A DNA stretch of 64,000 nucleotides, from contig NZ_CP142884.1 in NCBI RefSeq assembly GCF_040760075.1, positions 2,728,001 to 2,792,000 on the forward strand. Reading direction: 5' to 3'. Each line of letters opens with the position of its first letter. The stretch's first letter is position 1. This DNA comes from Sphingobacterium sp. R2. Lineage in GTDB: Bacteria > Bacteroidota > Bacteroidia > Sphingobacteriales > Sphingobacteriaceae. The translations under genes were made by a program, and so were the position numbers. The notes beneath the pieces are model-generated. The model made no database searches. It was given only the letters and a program-made list of their open reading frames with translations, and had not been told where the DNA came from. Shown here piece after piece: positions 1-7,966 of the stretch.

Positions 1-1
1 G

Positions 2-1036
2 TTGGGCTTGACGGCGACTTTGCAGCAAGGGCGTTTGGAAAAAGGCTATGGTTCATTGCTGTATAAAATAAGTGGTATCCCGGCACAGGCGGGGACAGCA
101 TCTTTTAATTTAACTTTTGGTGGTAAATCGAATGTTGTTGCGCTCGAAGTCAATCAAAAAACTGATGCTAGCATGCTTTACTGGGGATTCTTTGATGACT
201 CGGGGACGCCGATGTCTTTCTACAACGGCTTTGGTAAGAATCCGAGTATGGCCATGATGTTTAATGGCTGGACTGCGGATGGTAGTCGCGAATTTCCTTC
301 GGCATTTTGCCAGCAAGCTTCCGCAGCGGGCTATGTACCACACGTAACCTGGGAACCCATGATGGGCCTCGATGAATTGATGTCCGGAAAATACGATAAC
401 GACATCAAACGCTATGGGGAAGCATTGGCCAAATTTGGTAAGCCGGTCGTATTGCGATTTGCACATGAATTTAATGGGGACTGGTATCCCTGGAGCATGC
501 AGAATGATCAGGTGGTACCCGTAGCTACGTATATCAAAGCCTTTCGCTATGTGCACGATAAAGTGCGCGCGGCAGGCGGTACAAATGCACGTTGGGCCTG
601 GGCACCTAATAATGCCAATGGCAATAAAAATCCGCAATCGGTAGAATCCTACTACCCGGGTGATGATTATGTGGATTTGATCGGTATGGACGGATACAAT
701 TTTGGGACCTCTCAGAGCTGGTCTACCTGGCAGTCCTTCGCGCAGGTTTTTGGTCCACTTTATAACAAGTTAACTACTGCTTTCCCGAACAAACCTATTT
801 TTATTGCTGAAATGGGCTGTTCTTCGACGGGCGGTGATAAAGCCGCATGGATCAACGATATGTTTGTGCAGCTGGAAACGCAGTTTCCAAAAATAAAAAG
901 TTTTGTATGGTTTAATATCAATAAGGAAACAGACTGGCGCTTTACCAACGGACAGGATGCGATAGATGCATTTAAAAATGGCCTAAGTAATGCTAGGGTA
1001 GGGGTAGACCCAACACTGGGTGGTGTGATCCAGTAA
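2..1036 (+). CDS. Glycoside hydrolase family 26 enzyme, 5'-truncated
   Basis: The reading frame is already open at the window edge, so the true start and signal peptide lie upstream. The first ~50 residues look like the last strands of an Ig-like beta-sandwich. From about residue 58 a (beta/alpha)8 glycosidase follows, with the GH26 motif RFAHEFNGDWYPW (acid/base Glu156 in this partial numbering) and a second Glu270 in FIAEMG as the expected nucleophile. GH26 enzymes cleave beta-1,4-mannan or mixed-linkage beta-glucan; the sequence alone does not separate the two. A linked Ig-like module is common in secreted Bacteroidota glycanases. A strong terminator follows at 1143. The family call is firm, the substrate is not. 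Confidence 0.85.
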   Translation: MGLTATLQQGRLEKGYGSLLYKISGIPAQAGTASFNLTFGGKSNVVALEVNQKTDASMLYWGFFDDSGTPMSFYNGFGKNPSMAMMFNGWTADGSREFPSAFCQQASAAGYVPHVTWEPMMGLDELMSGKYDNDIKRYGEALAKFGKPVVLRFAHEFNGDWYPWSMQNDQVVPVATYIKAFRYVHDKVRAAGGTNARWAWAPNNANGNKNPQSVESYYPGDDYVDLIGMDGYNFGTSQSWSTWQSFAQVFGPLYNKLTTAFPNKPIFIAEMGCSSTGGDKAAWINDMFVQLETQFPKIKSFVWFNINKETDWRFTNGQDAIDAFKNGLSNARVGVDPTLGGVIQ

Positions 1037-1142
1037 AGAATTTACATCAATAGGAATTACGATGAATTTATTTAAAACCTTCAATCAGCGAAAACAGTTC
1101 AGATCTGGATAGGTTGATCGATTTGTATTCCTATTCGAAAGG

Positions 1143-1172
1143 CAGCCTATCTTCTACAGATAGGCTGTTTTT
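1143..1172 (+). terminator. Rho-independent terminator after GH26 gene
   Basis: Perfect 10-bp stem CAGCCTATCT/AGATAGGCTG with a 5-nt loop, followed directly by five T residues. Confidence 0.85.
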
Positions 1173-1310
1173 GGTTTTAAAGAAGTGCCGACTGCATTTA
1201 ATTAATTTCTTTGAAAACGATTGAGTAACGGGAACTGTTTACTGCTTGACATCGATTCGGTCTATAGGAGACGCTGCCCAATGTGGCGGATTTCCCTATG
1301 TCTATCTATT

Positions 1311-1348
1311 AAAGCGGATTTCCTTATAACGGATAGTCCGCTTTTTTC
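1311..1348 (+). terminator. Terminator-like hairpin
   Basis: AAAGCGGA (1311-1318) pairs with TCCGCTTT (1337-1344), which runs into a T tract. The loop is long (18 nt), and it is not clear which transcript would end here. Confidence 0.45.
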
Positions 1349-1424
1349 TTCGACTGAATACTTCTTTTTTCAGCAGCGAAAAACAATTCCACTAAGAAAG
1401 CTGTACTCTATAAAAATTTAAAAG

Positions 1425-1817
1425 ATGAAGGATAAATCGCAAATGCAGAAAATTGCACGGTATGGTTTAGGTGCATTTTTAGTGGTGGCGGGAATTGGAC
1501 ACCTGACATTTTCTCGTAAAGAATTTCGGGCACAAGTACCAGATTGGGTGCCGATCTCCAAAGACGACACCGTTGTATATTCTGGCTACGCTGAAATTGC
1601 CCTGGGGGCAGCACTGATACTGGCGCCCGCTAAACAGCGGTCGAAGGTTGGGAAAATTGCTGCTGCTTTTTTTACGGCTGTATTTCCTGGAAACATTGCG
1701 CAATATACCGATCGCCGTGATGGATTTGGTTTGGATACGGACGGTAAACGTCTGGCACGCTTATTTTTTCAACCGGTGCTGGTAGCATGGGCATTAAAAA
1801 GCACAAGCGATACATAA
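1425..1817 (+). CDS. DoxX-like small integral membrane protein
   Basis: A 130-residue protein with about four hydrophobic segments (roughly residues 9-25, 43-62, 70-90 and 108-125). Features such as an early GxGHL segment, a central GYAEIALG helix and a late NIAQY segment recall the DoxX/DoxD-like family. These are inner-membrane proteins of mostly unknown function, some linked to redox or thiol metabolism. A second ATG at 1443 could also be used. It appears monocistronic, with its own terminator at 1885. Confidence 0.65.
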   Translation: MKDKSQMQKIARYGLGAFLVVAGIGHLTFSRKEFRAQVPDWVPISKDDTVVYSGYAEIALGAALILAPAKQRSKVGKIAAAFFTAVFPGNIAQYTDRRDGFGLDTDGKRLARLFFQPVLVAWALKSTSDT

Positions 1818-1884
1818 ATTCGAACAGTCTATAGCAGATCATTGTTTTACGGCGCGTCCTCTGCACAGGGGGCAGCTTAAATGC

Positions 1885-1927
1885 ATAAAGGTTGCTGGAG
1901 CTATTCCAGACAACCTTTATTTTTTTG
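1885..1927 (+). terminator. Rho-independent terminator after DoxX-like gene
   Basis: ATAAAGGTTG (1885-1894) pairs with CAACCTTTAT (1911-1920); an inner TGGA/TCCA extends the stem. Seven or more T residues follow. It sits between convergent genes. Confidence 0.85.
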
Positions 1928-1998
1928 TAATCTATTGCACGACAATTTGACCGGCCTAGATCCAGCTTTTAAACATATTCAATCGATTATCAACTTTC

Positions 1999-2940
1999 CT
2001 AATTCCGAATTTCTCTTCGCATAAAAATGAAATAGGACCAAGCAAAGCAGATCATCATGGCTGCTGTAAGCCCACTGATCTGCGGCCATACCATCAGGAA
2101 ACTCTCGCGAAAGGAAAGTGGTGCCGGAATGGCGCCAACCATTTGTTCCATGGCAATGGGGCCGAGGCTGCGTACCGATGGCATCAATAAGGTCGTAGTG
2201 GCATCGGTGTAAAGCTGGCTGGGCGAAAGGCGGAGCAGGTTAAGAATGAGCTCGTTGTAGCTCAGGTATTCCTGCTCTGAAATGTAATTGGGATTGGGTA
2301 AAAATGGCCGTATGGCCAAGTTGACCAAAATCGGAAAAAATACTGTAAAAAACAGCCAGATGCCGATGGCTGTCAACGCTGAAGTTGCCGGCTGCCTAAA
2401 ACGAATGGAAAGCAATATCGACAGACTGAGCCAAAAGGCAACATATAGTATGCTGATCAGGGTGAATCCTAGGATGCGCAGGAGTTCCTGTGGTTCTATC
2501 CGCACACCTGTCCCAAGTAGTCCTCCCCCGATCATGAGCAAGACGAGTGCGGTAAACAGGGTGCTCACAACAATCAGTGGAGCAAGAAACTTGGAAATTA
2601 AAAGGCTATCGCGGTAGATGGGCTGTGCCACAAGTCGTGTTAAAGTACCACTGTTATACTCTGAATTAATGGCATCAAAGCCAAGGGCTATACCCAATAG
2701 GGGAGCCAAAAAATTCAGAAACACATGGAATGGAGGGATCGAGTTATCCGTCGTTGTAAGCAGCTTGAGGTAAAGGAATGACTGGTCGGGATCTTTCATA
2801 TTACCGACAGCTTCTTTAAGTCCTGAAGATGAAACATACAGGGATGCGCCAAATGTCAGTACAATCAGCAGGATCAGCACGATAAAGCGCCAGCTGCGGA
2901 TATGTGTGGCAACCTCCTTATTGATCAATACATTCATCAT
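1999..2940 (-). CDS. ABC-2 type transporter permease
   Basis: A 313-residue polytopic protein with about six hydrophobic segments: a first helix near residues 18-37, a large extracytoplasmic loop to about 85, then helices near 85-105, 125-145, 165-185, 190-210 and 280-305. This matches ABC-2 permeases of the NosY/GldF type. It lies 2 bp after the ATPase gene at 2943 and is the last gene of the NEW3/ATPase/permease operon. The transported substrate is unknown. The phylum uses related permease/ATPase pairs in gliding (GldFG), but the NEW3 neighbour argues for a different, envelope-related exporter. Confidence 0.85.
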   Translation of the reverse strand: MMNVLINKEVATHIRSWRFIVLILLIVLTFGASLYVSSSGLKEAVGNMKDPDQSFLYLKLLTTTDNSIPPFHVFLNFLAPLLGIALGFDAINSEYNSGTLTRLVAQPIYRDSLLISKFLAPLIVVSTLFTALVLLMIGGGLLGTGVRIEPQELLRILGFTLISILYVAFWLSLSILLSIRFRQPATSALTAIGIWLFFTVFFPILVNLAIRPFLPNPNYISEQEYLSYNELILNLLRLSPSQLYTDATTTLLMPSVRSLGPIAMEQMVGAIPAPLSFRESFLMVWPQISGLTAAMMICFAWSYFIFMRREIRN

Positions 2941-2942
2941 TT

Positions 2943-3890
2943 TTATAATTTACTATTTTCGAAATACGTATGATAGATTTGGTCAAGCGCATAATCATTG
3001 CGCTGTACGGAGACAATTGCAGCGCCATGCTGTACCAGGATGCGGACGGCTTCGGCGGTGTTGTCTTTTTCTGATTTCAGCTTAATACTGTCACCTTCTA
3101 AAGAAAGAGTCCGAAGCCCGGGGAGTTCTTGGAGCGCCGCTTCAAAACGTTTACTGTCGCCACTTTTTTCGAGCATGATAACTGTACTGACGCCTTCTTG
3201 CTGCTGGAGGTTGTTGGCCAGGCTGTCGATGGAACCTTCGACCAGCAGTTTACCGCCGACAAAGATACCTACTCGATCGCATACACGTTGCACTTGATGA
3301 AGATGGTGCGAGGAGAGCAGTACGGTCAGGTTCTGCTCTCTGCTGAGCTGTTTGATCAGTTCCAAAAATTCGTCCACACCTTTGGGGTCAATACCCAGAG
3401 TTGGTTCGTCGAGGATAGCGACGGCGGGTGCTTTGATGAGCACTTCCGCTAGGCCGAGTCGCTGTTTCATTCCACGCGAAAAGGCTGCGGTTTTTTTGTG
3501 CATTTCGTTTGCCAATCCCACTGTTTGGAGCATTTCCTGCGACTTAATGCGCGCTTGAGCTCTTGTTAGCCCATTGAGTTCCGCGATAAAACTTAAGTTT
3601 TCCAAAGCGGTCATTTCGGGATAAAAACCCACATTGTCGGGTAGGTAGCCTACCTTTCTTTTGACAGCGATAGGATTTCTTGTGGCATCATGTCCGCAGA
3701 CGTAGGCTTTACCAGAGCTCGGCTCGGTAAGTCCGAGCATCATTAAGATACTCGTCGTTTTACCTGCTCCGTTGGGACCTAGAAGTCCAAAGATTTCACC
3801 CGGATAAATCTTTAGGTCCAAAGCGTCCACTGCTTTCGTTTTGCCATAGCTCTTTGTCAAACTTGACAATTGAATAATAGGATCCTTCAT
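2943..3890 (-). CDS. ABC transporter ATP-binding protein
   Basis: A 315-residue ATPase. Walker A GPNGAGKTT is at residues 38-46, the signature region FSRGMKQRL at about 137-145 and Walker B AVAILDEP at about 156-163, followed by the H-loop in LLSSHHLHQ. A C-terminal extension of about 90 residues follows, as in ATPases paired with ABC-2 permeases. I chose the ATG at 3890; the longer frame begins with TTG at 3914. It sits between the NEW3 protein gene and the permease gene and would power that permease. The family is certain; the substrate is unknown. Confidence 0.9.
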   Translation of the reverse strand: MKDPIIQLSSLTKSYGKTKAVDALDLKIYPGEIFGLLGPNGAGKTTSILMMLGLTEPSSGKAYVCGHDATRNPIAVKRKVGYLPDNVGFYPEMTALENLSFIAELNGLTRAQARIKSQEMLQTVGLANEMHKKTAAFSRGMKQRLGLAEVLIKAPAVAILDEPTLGIDPKGVDEFLELIKQLSREQNLTVLLSSHHLHQVQRVCDRVGIFVGGKLLVEGSIDSLANNLQQQEGVSTVIMLEKSGDSKRFEAALQELPGLRTLSLEGDSIKLKSEKDNTAEAVRILVQHGAAIVSVQRNDYALDQIYHTYFENSKL

Positions 3891-3922
3891 GTTGAGAGTC
3901 TTTGGGATTATCAAATCAGGAT

Positions 3923-4777
3923 TTATCTTCTTCCATATTTTCGGATGAGGTAATAGATCAGTCCTATTGCCACGAAGATGACCAATAGTCCGATCCAGCC
4001 AGAGAGTAGCGAAGTTTTAACAATAATGCGAAACGAAAGATCTGTATTGCTGTTGGCGGACTTGACATCGAATTTAGCCGCATAGTCACCAGCGATTGTT
4101 TTATCCGGAACTTTAAGATCTACTTTGACATCAACGGATTTCCCCGCTTCAAGTTGCTTGATGGTAGCCGGGGTGAATGTGGCTTCCCAGCGGGTGGGCA
4201 GTTGCGATCCCAATTCCAAGGTGTTGAGGGGAAGTGTTCCTGTGTTTTTAAGTTGCAGAACAATTTCTTTGTTACTGCCTGATACGACTTCGTCACTGAG
4301 CCTGCCGGTAGGTGTAGTCATCTCCAGCGCATAAGAACCCTTTACGACAGCTTCCAATTCCAGTTGGAAATTGTCTATTGGTGAAGTTGCTTTGAGCGGA
4401 ATTTTATATTTATCGGGTTTAGCAGTAATTGGGCAACTAATTTCGATGCCGATTTCTTGCGTTTTACCCGGTTGCATCTGAATGGAAGTTACCAGCGATC
4501 CGTCTACACGGTAGCTGATCTGCCAACCTTGCGGTAGCTGTGCATCTAAGTTGTAAATAAGGGTCTGGCTACTTGCGTTGGTTAGCGTGGTGCTGTAGCG
4601 AAATGGTTCATTGCTGGGAGCTTCGATATTGAGCAACCTTGCTTCGAAGCTTGATTTGCTGGGAGCAGCAACCTGAGCTGAGAGATAAAAACTGTTTGCA
4701 AACACCACAAGTGCAGCAAAAAAAGGCCTGAAAGATAGACGTGGGCGTTGGTTTGTAATTAGTAATTTTGTAAACAT
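3923..4777 (-). CDS. NEW3-domain exported protein with C-terminal membrane anchor
   Basis: A 284-residue protein with an N-terminal signal (about residues 15-35), two Ig-like beta-sandwich repeats (about 40-140 and 145-250) and a single C-terminal transmembrane helix (about 256-278) with a basic tail. The repeats have the look of the NPCBM-associated NEW3 family (COG1470): paired phrases about ignoring sub-stretches aside, both end in strand-rich segments of the VDVKVDLKVP type. It is the first gene of a three-gene operon with an ABC ATPase and permease, an arrangement seen in other bacteria. The likely role is a periplasmic accessory domain of the exporter. Function beyond that is unknown. 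Confidence 0.7.
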   Translation of the reverse strand: MFTKLLITNQRPRLSFRPFFAALVVFANSFYLSAQVAAPSKSSFEARLLNIEAPSNEPFRYSTTLTNASSQTLIYNLDAQLPQGWQISYRVDGSLVTSIQMQPGKTQEIGIEISCPITAKPDKYKIPLKATSPIDNFQLELEAVVKGSYALEMTTPTGRLSDEVVSGSNKEIVLQLKNTGTLPLNTLELGSQLPTRWEATFTPATIKQLEAGKSVDVKVDLKVPDKTIAGDYAAKFDVKSANSNTDLSFRIIVKTSLLSGWIGLLVIFVAIGLIYYLIRKYGRR

Positions 4778-4950
4778 GATCCAATAACTAAAATTTATGT
4801 TTTAAGATAGAATAATAGCTTTCAAAAAATGCCGGTTCGGATTCCTGTGATTTCTTCAGGAAAAAACCGTGGCCAAATTATAAATCGCTTGGAAGAAAAT
4901 CAAGTTTTCCTTCAAATTTATTGTAAAAAATATGTTTGAATTCACCTGTG

Positions 4951-5244
4951 CTATTCCAGATTCAATGCCCGAAAAGCTTTTTTGATAATCGCTTTGGTGT
5001 TGTCTGCAAGTTCGTCCAAGGTACAATTGATGGATCGGACCGGAATTTGTATATCCGCTTCTTCATGGAGTAACAGGTCGATACGCAACAATCTGTTCGG
5101 TGTATGTTCCGTCGAACCGAGCAATTCATTGAAGAGTTCGTCGGCAATTTTGGGGCAGTTGCCAAGGTCAAAAGTAGCAAGCTTAAGATAACTATCCTTA
5201 CAGGGAATATGCACTTCGATGCTATAATTGTTCAATCTTTTCAT
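4951..5244 (-). CDS. Conserved-looking small protein of unknown function
   Basis: A 97-residue soluble protein when started at the ATG at 5244; the longer frame begins with TTG at 5268. It is mixed alpha/beta in appearance, with a C-terminal helix (LADNTKAIIKKAFRALNLE) and no signal peptide or membrane segment. It lies just downstream of the Hsp20 gene on the same strand, but a terminator-like hairpin (5262-5297) separates them, so it may be transcribed mostly on its own. I do not recognise the family. Confidence 0.6.
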   Translation of the reverse strand: MKRLNNYSIEVHIPCKDSYLKLATFDLGNCPKIADELFNELLGSTEHTPNRLLRIDLLLHEEADIQIPVRSINCTLDELADNTKAIIKKAFRALNLE

Positions 5245-5261
5245 GATTTCGGTACGTTTGG

Positions 5262-5297
5262 AAAACAAAGAAGTTGGTCCCCGTTCTGGAGACCAAC
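5262..5297 (-). terminator. Rho-independent terminator after hsp20
   Basis: Read on the minus strand, GTTGGTC (5291-5297) pairs with GACCAAC (5273-5279). CC/GG pairs extend the stem around a short loop, and a T-rich run (5262-5272) follows. It lies 25 bp after the Hsp20 stop. Confidence 0.65.
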
Positions 5298-5322
5298 AGC
5301 ATACTAGTTGGTATTATAGGAC

Positions 5323-5769
5323 TTAGGATATGTAAATTGTTCGAGGTTCCTTTTGTTTGGCTTCCTCTTTTTTAGGAATTGTCAGTTTGAGCATACCATT
5401 TTCATAATGCGCCTCGATGTTATCCTGATCCACCACATCTTTTTGCAGCTCGAAACTCCGTTGGAAAGATTGATAGCTGAATTCCCGACGCGTATAATTG
5501 TCTTTTTGTTCTTCATGCTGTTCTTCCTTGGCGGAGGAAATGGTTAGAAGATTGCCATCAAGCGTAATCTTAAAATCTTCTTTGGCCATTCCTGGTGCTG
5601 CCACTTCAACTTCAAAGTTGTCGCCATTTTCCTTGATGTTTACTGCGGGGACCGTGGTGCTGGTAGGCGAGTAGTTTTTGTTGCCCCAGTTTAAAAGTTC
5701 ACGGTTAAAATCATCAAACATGGGCGAGAACATCGATAAATTGTTCCAGTTTCTTTTTGCTAATTTCAT
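5323..5769 (-). CDS. Small heat shock protein, Hsp20/alpha-crystallin family
   Basis: A 148-residue ATP-independent holdase chaperone that binds unfolding proteins in the cytoplasm. A short N-terminal arm (residues 1-38) is followed by the alpha-crystallin domain (about 40-135), with the typical APGMAKEDFKITLDGNLLTI and NGMLKLTIPK segments. The C-terminal tail ends in an I-x-I motif (Ile145/Ile147), which docks on neighbouring subunits in oligomers. Length is normal for the family. The start is fixed by a very strong Shine-Dalgarno sequence 6 nt upstream, unusual in this phylum. It is likely stress-induced, but no heat-shock promoter could be identified with confidence. Confidence 0.95.
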   Translation of the reverse strand: MKLAKRNWNNLSMFSPMFDDFNRELLNWGNKNYSPTSTTVPAVNIKENGDNFEVEVAAPGMAKEDFKITLDGNLLTISSAKEEQHEEQKDNYTRREFSYQSFQRSFELQKDVVDQDNIEAHYENGMLKLTIPKKEEAKQKEPRTIYIS

Positions 5770-5775
5770 GATAAA

Positions 5776-5784
5776 CCTCCTTTT
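5776..5784 (-). promoter_or_regulatory. Strong Shine-Dalgarno sequence of hsp20
   Basis: On the minus strand AAAAGGAGG lies 6 nt before the ATG at 5769. It is a near-perfect complement of the 16S rRNA tail and confirms the start codon. Most genes in this window lack any such motif. Confidence 0.85.
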
Positions 5785-5999
5785 AATTAAGTGAAAACAA
5801 CTTATTAAAATTATCAGCCGGCCGACTGTATCTGAATAATCGCAAAAAAAATACCAGTGTGAAAAAGCTGAAATTTTTTCATAAAAACTGAAATTTTTGC
5901 ATTTTTACTGACAAAATTTAGGTAAAAGTTGTCCGTTAAAATAATTATATTCGCATCAAAGAGATCGCGTGACTAACCTAAGAAGATCGAATAAACCAC

Positions 6000-6251
6000 A
6001 TGGAAGAAAAGAAATTAAATGAATTGACCAATGAAGAGTTGTTGGTTCTCAAAAAGAAATCCAAATCCACTAAAGTAATCAATGCTTCGATCATTGGCTT
6101 TTGTGTGGGTATTGCTGTGTATAGCATGGTCGTTGCCGGCTTGACCTGGCCAACCATTTTCCCACTGCTATTAGCTGTAATTGCCTATAAATATTTTGGT
6201 AAAAATGAAAAAGCTGTGGACGCAGAATTGAAATCCAGAAATCTCAGTTAG
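6000..6251 (+). CDS. Small two-helix membrane protein of unknown function
   Basis: An 83-residue protein with a charged, Lys/Glu-rich N-terminus (residues 1-25), two hydrophobic helices (about 27-48 and 51-67) and a charged C-terminal tail. The topology suggests both ends are cytoplasmic. It is divergent from hsp20 and 53 bp ahead of the gene at 6305. I do not recognise the family; small proteins of this shape are common and mostly uncharacterised. Confidence 0.65.
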   Translation: MEEKKLNELTNEELLVLKKKSKSTKVINASIIGFCVGIAVYSMVVAGLTWPTIFPLLLAVIAYKYFGKNEKAVDAELKSRNLS

Positions 6252-6304
6252 AAAAAAGGAAAACGATTACAGTTTCGCTGTTGTTTAATTTTAAAACAAC
6301 AGCT

Positions 6305-6907
6305 ATGAGAAGAGAACAAATAGAAGCATGGATCGCGCAAGGCTACAATGTACTGGATCATCGTAAACCTAAAGTTGTGGAAGGTGATATCTGGGCGTAT
6401 CTCAATGAGTGCGATGGCCATGGTACCGATGTATATGCACTTTCTGAACTGGCGAAATGGTCGGACGGCGAGCTTGCGCAGATGGAGCTGAAAAAATATG
6501 TCGATCAGTACGGGCAGATGGGCGAGAAGTTGTTTCTTCGTAATGAAGCGATCCGAAATAAAGAATTTGATAAATATAACGCCTTTTTGAAACTATTTTT
6601 TGTCGATAGTGTCGAAAAAGACATGGAGGAAGTCAAGTTTTTGGCTGATCGCGTAAAACGGGTGACTAAGGAAGAAATGGAACAATGGGTAGTGTCAAAT
6701 TATGTCAATGTGCTGCTATCCGATCTCCATTGTCTGGACTATGGCGCTATTATCAACGGCATGGTACTCCCTTCAGAAGAAGTGTTTATGTATACAGAAA
6801 ATGGTCTCAATGAAACCATAGATTGCCACGTAACGCCGATGGAATATTTCTCCCATACTAATCATGAAGATTACTGGATCAACCCTATTGTAAAGAAAGC
6901 GTTATAG
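6305..6907 (+). CDS. Hypothetical protein, soluble, unknown family
   Basis: A 200-residue protein when started at the ATG at 6305; an in-frame TTG at 6281 would add eight residues. There is no signal peptide or membrane segment. It looks mostly helical and acidic, with several Trp residues and a His/Cys-containing C-terminal third. No catalytic motif is evident and I do not recognise it. Codon use matches its neighbours, which supports a real gene. It follows the small membrane protein at 6000 and could be co-transcribed with it. Confidence 0.65.
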   Translation: MRREQIEAWIAQGYNVLDHRKPKVVEGDIWAYLNECDGHGTDVYALSELAKWSDGELAQMELKKYVDQYGQMGEKLFLRNEAIRNKEFDKYNAFLKLFFVDSVEKDMEEVKFLADRVKRVTKEEMEQWVVSNYVNVLLSDLHCLDYGAIINGMVLPSEEVFMYTENGLNETIDCHVTPMEYFSHTNHEDYWINPIVKKAL

Positions 6908-7007
6908 CTGTATATTATAAAGATTAAAATATATTATATATCTGCTGGTATGTGACATCGTTATTTTTGTAAAGTTATGACGTGCTGAAATTGACAGAGC
7001 AATAGCG

Positions 7008-7769
7008 CTAGATGATGTGCCGTTGCTCGGCAGCTACCGCCAATGTATGCTGCAAGTCTACAACCGCTCCGATGACGATTATCGCCGGATGCCCCATGTT
7101 ATGTACTTTGCTTATCATGACAAGATCTTTGACTTTGCAGCATACTTGTTTTTGCTGTGGCAAACTTGCATGCTGTATAATGGCAGCTGGTGTTTCCCCT
7201 TTTCCGTATAGTACGTAGGTGCGTGCGATTTCGTCGAGTTTACGCATTCCCATATAAATGACTACGGTCGATCTGCTTTGAACGGCGAGCGGCAGATCGG
7301 CAGAAAGTGTTCCATCTTTTTTCATACCCGTCAATGCCCATACCCCTTCACTTACACCACGGTGTGTTAGCGGAATGTCGTTGAGTCCAGCGCCTTGCAT
7401 GCTGCTGATGCCCGGAATGTAGCTGATGTTAATAGATCGGTGTTGTACGGTAAGCCATTCTTCAAAACCACGTCCAAAAAGATAGGGATCTCCGCCCTTA
7501 AGTCGTACCACTCGTTCGAATTTGCTACAATAATATAAGATAAGTTCATTTATATCCTGCTGTGGGACGTATTTTCCATAAGGATGTTTTCCAACATAGT
7601 GTATTTTACAGTTTTTGTCTGCTATTTGTAGGATTTCCCTATTAATTAAGTTGTCATATAAGAGTACTTGAGCATTTTTTATCGCTTTATAAGCTTTTAT
7701 TGTCAATAATTCTGGATCTCCAGGTCCGGATCCTACTATAAATAGGGTTTTTTGCTTTAAATTCTCCAT
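7008..7769 (-). CDS. cobA: Uroporphyrinogen-III C-methyltransferase
   Basis: This 253-residue cytoplasmic enzyme transfers two methyl groups from S-adenosylmethionine to uroporphyrinogen III, giving precorrin-2, the precursor of siroheme. The signature GSGPGDPELLT is at residues 13-23 and the second motif RLKGGDPYLFGRGFEEW at about 89-105, both diagnostic of SUMT. It is a stand-alone methyltransferase with no CysG-type oxidase/chelatase domain fused. It is divergent from nirB, whose product needs siroheme, so the pair forms a logical unit. The shared upstream region holds two FNR-like palindromes. Confidence 0.93.
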   Translation of the reverse strand: MENLKQKTLFIVGSGPGDPELLTIKAYKAIKNAQVLLYDNLINREILQIADKNCKIHYVGKHPYGKYVPQQDINELILYYCSKFERVVRLKGGDPYLFGRGFEEWLTVQHRSINISYIPGISSMQGAGLNDIPLTHRGVSEGVWALTGMKKDGTLSADLPLAVQSRSTVVIYMGMRKLDEIARTYVLYGKGETPAAIIQHASLPQQKQVCCKVKDLVMISKVHNMGHPAIIVIGAVVDLQHTLAVAAEQRHII

Positions 7770-7815
7770 TTTATTTATTTTTCAACCGTTTATATCTATA
7801 AAAATAATAAAAAAT

Positions 7816-7829
7816 ATGATAAAAATCAT
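7816..7829. promoter_or_regulatory. FNR-type operator candidate 1 (cobA/nirB intergenic)
   Basis: Perfect palindrome ATGAT-AAAA-ATCAT. It contains the TGAT-N4-ATCA core of the E. coli FNR box (TTGAT-N4-ATCAA). It is centred about 53 nt before the cobA ATG and 144 nt before the nirB ATG. An FNR-type regulator gene lies 4.4 kb away. A palindrome of this composition can arise by chance in AT-rich DNA. Confidence 0.5.
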
Positions 7830-7867
7830 GTTTTAATATATTTTTAATATGTTTTTCATGAAAAAGT

Positions 7868-7881
7868 GTTATAAAAATCAT
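7868..7881. promoter_or_regulatory. FNR-type operator candidate 2 (cobA/nirB intergenic)
   Basis: GTTAT-AAAA-ATCAT: one perfect half-site (ATCA) and one with a single mismatch (TTAT instead of TGAT). It is centred 52 bp from candidate 1, close to five helical turns, and about 92 nt before the nirB ATG. Confidence 0.4.
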
Positions 7882-7966
7882 ATTTATTTTGATTTTTTAA
7901 TTTTTTATTCCATAAATTAGTCTTGTTGAAACTAGAAATTGATTATTATATAATAAAAGCAGGGTC

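Larger units (their letters stand above)
1037..1424. other. Intergenic region between GH26 and DoxX-like genes
   Basis: This 388-bp stretch holds the terminator at 1143 and a second terminator-like hairpin at 1311. Two near-identical copies of GCGGATTTCC lie about 28 bp apart, near 1286 and 1314; the second overlaps the hairpin. I see no convincing gene here. A 66-codon frame at 1221 spans the second hairpin and has no recognisable protein character. Confidence 0.6.

Noticed and set aside
110..637. 175-codon frame on the minus strand inside the GH26 gene
   Set aside because: Lies wholly antisense to a clear GH26 domain and has no protein-like motif.
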